A stretch of DNA of 64,000 bases from Oscheius tipulae (lineage: Eukaryota > Nematoda > Chromadorea > Rhabditida > Rhabditidae), in NCBI GenBank assembly GCA_037178975.1, contig JASJZH010000004.1, forward strand, positions 9,610,001 through 9,674,000, given 5' to 3'. The notes below the pieces were generated by a model that was not told the origin of the DNA, did no database searches, and saw only the letters and a list, made by a program, of their open reading frames with translations. Both the position numbers and the translations under genes were made by a program. This document shows, one piece after another, positions 33,240 to 42,439 of this stretch. Every line of letters starts with the position of its first letter. The stretch's first letter is position 1.

Positions 33240-34230
33240 TCACACTGATTTCTGTACAATGAAACACCCCGCCTTCCCAATACTCCTAGTTTGTAAAACC
33301 GTATATCAATTTGCAAAAATGTATAGCAATTTTATTTGACCGGAAAAGTTAAAAATGACTCACGCTTGTTGAAGTGAAACTAGAGCCCAACATGGAGTGC
33401 CGAACAGTACCGTGTTAAGCAGAAATATGAGAAGGAGAATGCCCAAAAATCACGCTGAAAATTTTTGGGATAGAGAGACAGAGAAATGAGACAGGGGGAC
33501 AGAAAGACAGAAGGCAAAGAGACACAGATACAAAGAGACATTGAGACAGTGAGACAGAGAGAAAGACTGAAAGACAATAAATCAAAGGGACATAGAGACA
33601 GAGTCTTGAACCAACTCACCAAAAAAGATGTTGCGAACGGTGTAGCATCGGAATTCATATAGTGACGACAAATTTGAGAGAATGTAAGCCTCTGAAAATT
33701 TTGTTAGCTTTCAAGAATAAGTTGCTTCAGACCGCGAACGACCGGATCGTCAGTAAAAGGTAGCGGAGCAGACCAGACAGTTGATTGATGGCTGGCATAA
33801 AAGGTGGGAGGGAGCTCACATTATTTCGGGTAGAGCAAATATTGTAGACGATCAAATGAGAAACGAAGTAAGCCTAAGCCCCGATAGCGCATGGTTCAAA
33901 AGGAGAGCGGGCGGTCCGATTGTAAGAAGCGGGCGGTATATGTATTTGAAAGGGAGAGGCGCGGAGCTGACCTAGCAATTGGAGACAAAGAGCGATGAAG
34001 AGTTGGTACCAAAACTTCAAGAGCGAGTGCTTTCAAGATCACACACGCGATCGACCGCTACCGAGCCTGTATCGGGGAAGAGTGATGACCAAGGTCTAGA
34101 GGAAAGGCTTGGTTTACCAGTCGGTTGACATCCGTGCGTCCTTGTCACATAACATGTTTCACATTTTCACTTATTGGCTCCTGTTAGAAGAGGCATTTCC
34201 AAAAGGGAAAGTTCATTGTGGCTTTCGATT
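33240..34230. other. Intergenic with purine-rich minisatellite
   Basis: 33466-33605 is an irregular GACAGA/GAGACA array. No gene seen in the rest; 33781-33975 gives a 64-codon frame of no known type. Confidence 0.4.
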
Positions 34231-34570
34231 AACATTTACGAGTTATCACTCCTACTCCTAGAAATCTCCGATATCCGCACGGCAGAAAATGGCGGTTCTT
34301 TGCAACAGCAGACTCTCCAAACTACCCGATACCAATACTGTCGATAAGCCTTCATGCAAATCACGCAGAAAATGGAATTTACAAGAGGATAGCCTCCGAC
34401 AATTATGACGGTTATCCATTCGATTATGATCGACGTCAGAATAACGGTGACATCGAAAAAGATGCCGATCATGTAAATTGTGACAGGAACACTGATGGAG
34501 ATGGCAGGAATCAGGATCTGAAATGGATTGAAGGAAAAATGTGACAGATCGACAGATAGATAGATAGACA

Positions 34571-35275
34571 GAGATATCATCTAGTAGCAATAATTCCGGG
34601 TAAGGTAGACTACCCATCTTGGGAAAATTGGACATGACGCGTCTCCCAAGAAGCTTATTGAAGTTCGGCAGGCTACTTCTCGCTTGGGCATGACCCGTCT
34701 TCCAATTACAGCTTCTCACAACAATTAACGGCTCTCTTGCTATTCGAAAACACACACACACGACAGCTACAGCAGCGACATCTGCTTGAAATGTTTCGGA
34801 AGCAAAAAGGAGTTTTCCGTCGAGTTTATTGTTTTGAAAGAACTCGCAGCCACCAATCTCTTCCCACCCTGACGCTACCCTCAGCCTCCACTACCTGGTT
34901 TGAGTCTTTCCGAGGAGTGCACGACTTCGGTTCGATAGACTGAGAGTGTTCGGATCAGAGTTACTCGGGACTACTCAATATCCTAATCAAGGTGAGTCGA
35001 GAAAAGAAAGGTTACTAGAGAGTTAGAGCACAAAGTATGCGAACGTTCTCAGAAAAAACCACGTCACCAGTTTGGTAGAAGGCGAATCTGAAGAGTGAAG
35101 CCACCAGATTTGTTCAGGACACAAAAGCACAGATGAGCATCTGACTTCCACTGGGAAGCGAGTTCGGACTGATTTAGAGTTGACAATTCGAATACAAGTA
35201 ACAGTGCTTTTGCACAGAAACTAACTACTATGGGAGTTCACTTCTGTTCCCAATTAGCGCAATCAAGGAAACAGA
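34571..35275 (+). repeat. Dispersed repeat family R1, copy 3 (longest)
   Basis: Lies wholly within the last intron (34518-35342) of the interrupted receptor. It contains ATCTAGTAGCAATAATTCC, two near-repeats of TGGACATGACGCGTCTCCCA / GGGCATGACCCGTCTTCCA, the GGTTCGATAGACTG core and the AACAGTGCTTTTGCACAGAA tail. Confidence 0.75.
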
Positions 35276-35577
35276 GAGACAGAGTGACAGGAAGATAGGT
35301 AAAAAGACAGGAAGACGTAGAGACAAAGAGTTTGGGGCTTACCTGAGCGAGCAGAACCCAAGTCAGACTCCTATGCATCCGGAATGTCTCTCGGGACATT
35401 GACCCTTTCGCCTCCATTATCTTCTTCTGAACCAGGTAGCAACTACTAACATTGGCGACTTCACAGCAGACTAGAAAGAATCCAACGCATCCTGCTGAAA
35501 ATCTGACCGCAAATGTATCGATGTCAAATGCAATGAAGCAGGTTTCAGAGTTGATATTATTTAGGGTTGTTGGTATA

Positions 35578-36861
35578 CAGGGTGCGGCATAATTACGGTA
35601 ACAACATGCGTGCGCGCGGAATTTCATTTTTTGAGAATTTACAAATTCATTTTAGTTTTTTCTGTTTTTCTCTCAATAGTCATTTATGTTCTCTAATATT
35701 TAACACCAAACATGTCTCAGTTTTTAGCATGGCCAAACCGTCACCTCATCGTGCATCAATCGTTCACCTTCATCGAGATGGCATTCGAGCGTCCGAGATC
35801 TCCAGACGGCTCAACGTGTCCCGCAAGCTAGTCTCCACCACTCTAGCACGGTTCAAGGAGCTGGGAAGTCTGGCCGATCGTTGTGGACGTGGAAGACCAA
35901 TTTCTGTAACGACTACAGCCAATATCAAGAAAGTGCGCGATCGTCTTCAAAAGAACCCGGCCCGTTCGGTACGCAAAATGGCGAAGGACATAGGAATTTC
36001 GGGACGCTCGATGGGTAGAATCGTTGAAAAGAAGTTGAAGAAGAAGTGCTACAAGCAAACCAAGGGCCAATATCTCTCACTAGCAGCCAAAGCAAAGAGA
36101 AAGGATCGAGCCACCGAGTTGCTGAGACGTTTCCGACGCGGAGCGCACAAGACGATCCTCTTCACTGATGAAAAGTTATTCACCGTGGAGCAGTTCTTGA
36201 ATAAGCAGAATGACCGAATCTACTCCAGTTCGAAGCCAAAAGTGACCATACAACGAACCGGCTACCCAAAAAGTGTCATGGTCTTTGCCGGTATCACTTC
36301 TGACGGAAAGTCTCCTCTCATTTTCGTTCCTCAAGGAATCAAGATCAACGGCAACAATTATCTCGACATGCTGAAGAGCCAACTTATGCCCTGGGCAAAA
36401 AGACACTTTGGAAACAAGCACTTCTGCTTTCAACAGGACGGAGCTCCAGCTCACAAGCATCATTCCGTTCAAGCATGGTGCAGACAGAACTTCCCAGACT
36501 TCATCGACTTTAACCAATGGCCCCCTTCGTCTCCGGATCTCAATCCGCTGGATTACTCTGTCTGGAGTGTTCTCGAAGCTAAAGCCTGCTCAAAGCCACA
36601 CAAGAACATCGACTCCCTGAAGAGAGCACTGGAGAAGGCATGGAATGAGTTAGATGTTGCGTACCTGGGCGCCACCGTCGACGCCTTCACCAAGAGACTT
36701 CAAGCCTGTATCGACGCTGATGGCGACCTCTTTGAATGTTAACATGTCATTTTGTTTAGTTTTTTATAGCAAATAAAACCTATATGGTCGTTTTTCTTGT
36801 TATGCTCGACTCGTGTTTTTACGTAGCAAATACTTTGTTACCGTAATTATGCCGCACCCTG
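35578..36861 (+). mobile_element. Intact maT-type (Tc1/mariner) transposon
   Basis: 1284 bases between inverted terminal repeats of about 27 bases starting CAGGGTGCGGCATAATTACG, flanked by TA at 35576-35577 and 36862-36863. It encodes one uninterrupted transposase. Both ends are near-perfect, so it inserted recently and may still be mobile. Confidence 0.95.
35729..36742 (+). CDS. maT-type transposase (DD37D)
   Basis: 337 residues from the ATG at 35729 (MAKPSPHRASIVHLHRDG). Two helix-turn-helix segments: IRASEISRRLNVSRKLVS, then MAKDIGISGRSMGRIV, separated by a GRGRP AT-hook-like motif. The catalytic triad is ILFTDEKLF, QQDGAPAH and PDLNPLDYSVW, with 37 residues between the second and third Asp (the DD37D spacing of maT elements). 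The reading frame continues upstream of this ATG without a stop, but this Met begins the recognised domain. Cuts and pastes the host element at TA sites. Confidence 0.92.
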   Translation: MAKPSPHRASIVHLHRDGIRASEISRRLNVSRKLVSTTLARFKELGSLADRCGRGRPISVTTTANIKKVRDRLQKNPARSVRKMAKDIGISGRSMGRIVEKKLKKKCYKQTKGQYLSLAAKAKRKDRATELLRRFRRGAHKTILFTDEKLFTVEQFLNKQNDRIYSSSKPKVTIQRTGYPKSVMVFAGITSDGKSPLIFVPQGIKINGNNYLDMLKSQLMPWAKRHFGNKHFCFQQDGAPAHKHHSVQAWCRQNFPDFIDFNQWPPSSPDLNPLDYSVWSVLEAKACSKPHKNIDSLKRALEKAWNELDVAYLGATVDAFTKRLQACIDADGDLFEC

Positions 36862-37484
36862 TATTGTTCCGTTTCACGTAGGCTTGAACTTCCTCGAACA
36901 TTGTCCGTTGATCGTGTGCAGTAGACCTACCTCCCAGTTCATTGTAAAGATGTTCATCCCTGTCAGTGCTACTACTGTAGTGATGATATGGGATGCACCG
37001 AGGGCAAATCTCCAATTGCTATTGAAGACTTCTAGTGGAGTGTCTAGTTTATAGAAGAGAAACATGCGGTAGAGGCAGCAGTCAGTGACCGAAAGCATTG
37101 TCATTGCTCCTGTTGACAAGGTGGCAGTGTGCTGCAGTTTCTCTGTCTCACTGCCTCTCTTTCTCTCTGTTTCTATGTCTCTCTGTCTCTCCGTTTCCAA
37201 CTCACCGTAATAACACCTCCCACCGTACCAGGAATAAGTTTCATCAAGCCAGTAACACTCGCACCCGCCAATGGAAACAGCAAATTCGGCAAATATAACA
37301 ATCCAATGAATATAGAGAACAGAAAATCAGTTATGGCCATCTTCAACATATAGAATTTGAACTGTCCCATCGTGTAGGGAGAAAACTTCCAAATGGTGTA
37401 GATCGTGAACAGATTGATCACTGCCACAGCGCTACTCAAACCAGTAATGATGTGTATGTTTGTTTGAGAGTCAAACATACGTAT

Positions 37485-38120
37485 GTTCTAGAAGATTATA
37501 GCACTATACGAGAAAGTTCGAAAAGCTCGAACGAACTTCGAATAGCAGGTGAAAAAGGAGCATGAGAATGCGTAATGTCATTTGTGCGCTGAAAACATAA
37601 AACAGAGTGCATAGTCAAAATTTAAAGGGGTGACAGAATGACAGGTTCTTAGACCACCATGGTCTCGATCACAACTCTGACAAGCTCGGGAGAAGAAGAT
37701 CGAGTAATGTCTTCTGGTTGGTCATATTCGATTAGAGTTTGTAGTTCTCGTCTGTAGTGTCTTCGCGGTGATCGACTTTCTTCTCATTCTGTTTGTGCTG
37801 CTTAGTGGCCGCTCCTCGTAACACTTGACACCATCGGGGGCAGATTTTAGTTTTGCACTCCACCGGTAAAGCCTCCCCACTTATGTAAGTTTGTTCCCCC
37901 ACCTTGCACGATGTTAACAAGGGTGAGAGTTTAAGTTTCATTTTTCCATTTTTCTCTCTTCTTCTGCCTTTCTATTCATTATTTTCCACATTTTTTCGTT
38001 TTTTTTGTTTCGACGTTTTCCATCACAACCCATCGAAGTATGATTTTTTCCCAAATTTTGTAAAGCAAAAAGTATCAGGCGTAATTGTAGAGGTATCTAT
38101 ACTTTCTTGATACATTGTAT
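37485..38120. other. Intergenic, no gene seen
   Basis: T-rich 37940-38060. No recognised gene. Confidence 0.35.
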
Positions 38121-38123
38121 ATA

Positions 38124-38673
38124 CAGGGTAGCCGATAAGTATTGGCGCGCTTACTCATATGGAGTCCTTGTTTCCCACAGTTCATCTTAAAGGCCTGTAT
38201 ATAGGCTGATTTAACACTAGTTTTTATACTCTATCCAACCAACATAGTCTCATGTTGTAGAGTTTTTCGGATTTTCTAGCAAACAATGGATACCGCTTTC
38301 ACCCCCTTGGCAAAACCAATCTAAAAAAGAGACCCAAACAATCCACCGAAGAAAAAACTTTGCGTTCTTTTAATACCGAAGACATCATAATTGATCTAAC
38401 AATGTAGAAACTTAGGCTCAAGCAATTCGAAATACATCATACAGGATTTATACGTAATTTGTTTTTTGACATGTCACTTGCGCCGCACAAGCTGTTCCAC
38501 GGTCGCACAGTTTCCACCACTGTGCAAATTTAAAAGTGAATCTCTCGATCTGACTGTGAAAATATAAATTTGCGAGATGTTTTCCATCATATCTAGCCAC
38601 CTAAAGTGCAAAAAGTTTTCTGATTTCGAAGAAAAACGCATTTTTTACGCGCCAATACTTATCGGCCACCCTG
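38124..38673. mobile_element. Non-autonomous Tc1/mariner-type element (MITE)
   Basis: 550 bases with 26-base inverted ends starting CAGGGTAGCCGATAAGTATT on the left and CAGGGTGGCCGATAAGTATT on the right, flanked by TA at 38122-38123 and 38674-38675. No transposase. Shares the CAGGGTG-type start with the maT element at 35578 but not the inner terminal repeat. Confidence 0.85.
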
Positions 38674-38679
38674 TAGTCA

Positions 38680-39755
38680 TTTAAGGAATAGAAGACGAAA
38701 AAGCACCAGGTTAGTCCATTTTTAAACCCACAAAAAGTTCAACATTCTTTGCATTTCTTTTATTCTTACAATTTCCTTGCTTTCTTTTCTTTAGTGTTTT
38801 CTTTCCTAAAACGCTAAGGCTTATTGCCACTAAGGAAATCAGACTGAAACGGGAAACTGCCCATTTTGGGGGCATATCTTGGATGCCGACATCTTAGAAA
38901 TGCTCACCACCTGTCAGTCGAGCCCTTCACCAAAAAAACGAGGGTAGTAGGGTGCTTGGTTGATAAACCTGGGAGTGGGCATTACTGCGATTTCCCCCAC
39001 CATCGGCCTTATGCACTATGTATAAACAGCTGATCACAAGACTTTTATAGTAAGAAATCTTCAGCGTCTCACGCTTATCTTTCGCAACGGAAAAAAAACA
39101 AACTGCCAGCTCTTCAGCATATTTCCGTTTGCCCAATATTATAATTTCTTCTTCTCCGCAAAACCATGAGTGTCATCTGGTCACAGCCTTTAGTAGATCA
39201 TGGCAGTACCTAGATGCTTCTGATTCTGGCCACAACTTGCACGGTTTGTTCCGACATACGCAAATGTGCTCTTTATAGCCTAAAAATAGTTTTCAGAAGG
39301 GTGGCTGAGGGGCGAAAGAGGCTTTTGGAGATATACTTGCAGAATGTGCACACGTGGGACTGGAAAAGACTGATTTTTGTTGGATTATTTACGCACCAAT
39401 CGCATTTCAACTGGAATTGTGACTCTTTCTTGCAAATTGTAAAGGTAGGATTTTTGTGCATCCTATTAATTTGCGATTAAAATGAAACTAACCTCTGCGA
39501 CCCTTTTCAGCAACAGGAAGCTGACACAAATTGCAGAAAAAAACTGACTTGGGCGATTCACGATAATAGTGGACTTGTAGAAGTTGATTTCCTCTTGATG
39601 TGGCTGCTCATCTGACGGCAATGAACTGGAAAAGTACTTCAAGAGATTCTGTAAGAAACTAATCTGATGTCACGGTTTCCCTCAAAGCACTTGACAACCA
39701 ATTCGGTAAGTTCTGCCTCGTATTCTTGTTTAGATGCCGATACCAATTGAGTTAT
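38680..39755. other. Intergenic, no gene recognised
   Basis: Short frames only; 39214-39480 (88 codons, plus strand) has no motif. Confidence 0.35.
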
Positions 39756-40210
39756 TTTTGTGTCACTTCATATGGATATAGAGTTCATGCTCGAATCCCG
39801 CGGAAAATGAGCAGACGGAGCACGAGTAAATGGCCTTAGATATGTGTTCTCGAAGAATATGTTCTTCTGGAGTGAAAAATGAGTAAATTTTCACTGTACT
39901 GTATTCATTCTTCAACTTTTTGCACTCCATGTGATAAGTGTCAAGTCTAGGGAAATCTGGCAGAAAATTTTGGACTTTCTCTAAATAACATGCAATCAAC
40001 CTGTTCATCCGGTTTTGTCTCTCTAAACAGGCTTGAAGCCAATAGTTTACTTCATGTCGGACAGTTTTCTCGGGGAGTTCGATGCATTGTCCAATGGTAT
40101 CACGATGTACTTTGCAGTGCTGTTGCAGATATACATACTTTGAGATGGGTCCCGAGTCCGCAAGTAGAGCAGAAAAAACTGCTTTTTAGCACGGTGCGTC
40201 ATAATGTGCG
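39755..40210 (-). pseudogene. C2H2 zinc-finger gene fragment, broken
   Basis: The minus strand has a first finger, FFCSTCGLGTHLK then YVYLQQHCKVHRD, whose two halves lie in different frames (one base too many near 40140). A linker helix follows (HEVNYWLQACLERQNRMNRL), then a second finger, YSCSVCSFSAGFEHELYIHMK. A TGA then stands between the two zinc-binding His codons (H-M-K-stop-H). Family members bind nucleic acid. With two lesions this copy is dead unless the sequence is wrong. Confidence 0.6.
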
Positions 40211-40628
40211 GTTTTTTCTTATCTGAAATTTTGTGTAAAAAAATTGGAACAAAAGAAATAGTCTAATAACTTTATGACAAATATTGCAGTGAGCTGGCAT
40301 TTAGGCTGAGTTAATAATACGTAACCGAGATTAAGACACATCCTTCTAGCTTTCAAATAATCGCTTACAAGCAACCCTCGCTTTTTTATTCAGCTGGAGC
40401 CACGATAAAATCGGATGGAAGTAACAACATTGAGATGACCCTAAGTTTCCCAGAGATGTTTAAAACAAATAACGTAGTGTCGCTAAACCTTTTATTAATT
40501 CGAACAAAACAAAGTATATTCTAAAACAATGAGGCTGATAAGGAGTTTCCACCTGTCCGAATCGTTTTTTTCTTTTCGAACCACCAATCGGTTATTTTGC
40601 TGATTAGCTCTCTCGAGCCAGTTCTCAC

Positions 40629-41804
40629 ATGAAAATTATGGAAAATCCGACGACCCTGTTTATTTTCGACATTTTCGGCTGTATCATGCTGTCTGTCAAT
40701 TTATTTCTGGGCTATGTCATTTGGAGACATTCGCCGAAAACGATGGCAAATTTCAAATACTACATGCTGAAGATGACTGTGAGTTCTATTGGGACCGGGT
40801 AACTATATTAAAAAAAAACTTTAGCTTACCGACTTTATGTTCACGTTCTGCCTTGTGCATCTGTACAAACCAAATCTTGTTTTCCCGATACCCGGTGCGG
40901 TGGTTACCGGACTCTTGAAGCATTTCGGCCATCCAGGGACACTCACAGCTGTAAGTACATCTCAAAAGCTCCTCACAAAGTTCTAGCACATCTCTTCAAT
41001 TACTTTTGGTGCACTCACAATTCTCTCGGTTAATGACTGCTGCATGTATCGGGTGTTCGTATTCTACAAATTAGACGACTGGGTAGAAAAGTGAACAGGT
41101 GGATGGTGGTCTTGGTTAAAAACTCACAAACCATGTTATGTTCAGGGGCGTGCGGTATGTAACAGTGGTTTCGTTTGGAATGACTTTGGTTCTCGGTGGA
41201 GTCAATACTCTATATTGTATGAACTATGAGGTCTTTGTATCTGTCCCACTTCATTTATCCAATTCAGGAGCTGCAACAATTCGCCATAGCCTTTAAGCTC
41301 ACAATTCCCTTCCGAAAAGGTGTTCCCTTTGTTGCATTTGATCATCGCCGTGTATTTATTCTACTATCTGGAATTGTTGTGAGCTTCTTCCTAATTAGTG
41401 GAACCACATTTCAAATCCTTTCTTCGTATCTTGTCCATAAGAAAATCAACGAGGCTCGATCAAGCATGACATCCAGCACTTTTAGCGTCCAACGCAGCTT
41501 GACGTTTATTTTGCTAGCCCAAATATTGATTCCTGCTATTGCCATGACGATTCCGATCTCGCTCTATCTGTTGGCACTTTGGCTGACTCTCGACGAGGTC
41601 ACTAACTCGACTGCTCTGGAATGGGCGGCTGTCCTGACAGTCGGAGGCTACCCTCTGGCCAACGCTCTCTTCTGCCTGCTCTGCATGAAGCCTTACAGAT
41701 TATTCGTGAAAAAGCTGATCTGGAAGACGTTTTGCTGCAAAGAATTGGACACATCTGCCACATCGGTGGTCCCAAGCTCTTCGTCAAACTTGGGGACGCA
41801 ATAG
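40629..41804 (+). CDS. Srh/Str-like serpentine chemoreceptor
   Basis: Five exons (40629-40778, 40825-40950, 40987-41090, 41146-41230, 41268-41804), 333 residues, all splice phases consistent. Seven hydrophobic segments. Markers: HSPKTMANFKYYMLKM after helix 1, LTDFMFTFCL, PNLVFPIPGAVVTGLLKHFG, VNDCCMYRVFVFY after helix 3, STFSVQRSLTFILLAQILIP at helix 6, and a C-terminal FCLLCMKPYRLF (helix 7 P-Y-R). Presumed chemosensory GPCR at sensory cilia. Most complete model for the related copies at 34236, 50189 and 53034. Subfamily (Srh, Str or Sri) is not certain. Confidence 0.85.
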
Positions 41805-41939
41805 TCTTAAAAAAAAAAGTGCTTGGGAGAGAATAAACACGCACAATACTGTTTGGTACAACCGAAATGCTGAATTTACACTTTCGGAACTCATGTTTCT
41901 AGTAACGTACTCGTCACAAAGGTAAAGAAGCAAAATCTA

Positions 41940-42080
41940 CCCCTCTATCTATTTCTGTATCTGTAACCCTGTCTCTCTCACGCGGCCTCTATGCCCCTCT
42001 GTCTCCCTATGTTTCTCTGTCTTTCGATCTCCCTGTCCCTCTGTCTGTGTCTCTCAGTCTCTCAGTCTTGCTGTCTCTAC
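41940..42080 (+). repeat. Pyrimidine-rich CTGTCTCT-type minisatellite
   Basis: Irregular array of 6-9-base TCTGTCTC units. The same type occurs at 14176-14284, 33466-33605, 37140-37200, 55436-55520 and elsewhere. Confidence 0.6.
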
Positions 42081-42089
42081 CCGTGAGCA

Positions 42090-42255
42090 ACAGAATTCGT
42101 CGTCATCTTTCTGAGTTATTGCCCCCACTCAATTAGTTGGCAACAATTTACAACACAATGTACAGCTTTTTGCTTTGCTTTTGTTTCGTGGCCACGGACA
42201 AACAAACAAAGAAACAGTCAACCACAGACACCGCGCTTTCATAGTTCAGATGCGA
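42090..42255 (+). repeat. Dispersed repeat family R2, copy
   Basis: Same block as 21950-22123: AATTCGTCGTC, CTCAATTAGTTGG, TTTGCTTTTGTTTCGTGGCC, ACAAACAAACA, GTCAACCACAGACACC, CGCTTTCATAG. Confidence 0.75.
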
Positions 42256-42439
42256 CACCACAGGTTCCTCGATAAAGGTTTTTGTACCATCTCAATCTCT
42301 TTGTACTTGGACATTCAAGCCATGACTCAAAGAACAAAGCGGTTAGAAAACGAAAAACTGCTCTATTGCCACGAGCTGTCAATAAGATAAAGAACGCAGC
42401 CTGTTGTCTTTGCTATTTAACTGATAGGCAGCCTCAGTC

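Larger units (their letters stand above)
34236..37478 (-). pseudogene. Srh/Str-like chemoreceptor interrupted by a maT transposon
   Basis: Exon 1 37478-37206 (MFDSQTNIHIITGLSSAV... FSPYTMGQFKFYMLKMAITD), exon 2 37131-36931 (GAMTMLSVTDCCLYRMFLFY), and exon 3 36892 down to 36864, where the maT element intervenes. Exon 3 resumes at 35575-35343 (INSETCFIAFDID, SMSRETFRMHRSLTWVLLAQ), and exon 4 is 34517-34236 (ILIPAISISVPVTIYMIGIF... FCVICMKAYR). Even with the element and one TA removed, the frame around the site does not join cleanly to the downstream part. The last intron holds an R1 repeat. Four-exon plan and motifs match the gene at 40629. Confidence 0.8.

Noticed and set aside
33466-33605. 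CRISPR-like array
   Set aside because: Irregular GACAGA units without uniform repeats or spacers, in a eukaryotic context; simple minisatellite.
34915-34950. GGTTCGATAGAC as a tRNA B box
   Set aside because: No A box at proper distance and no cloverleaf; it is part of dispersed repeat R1.
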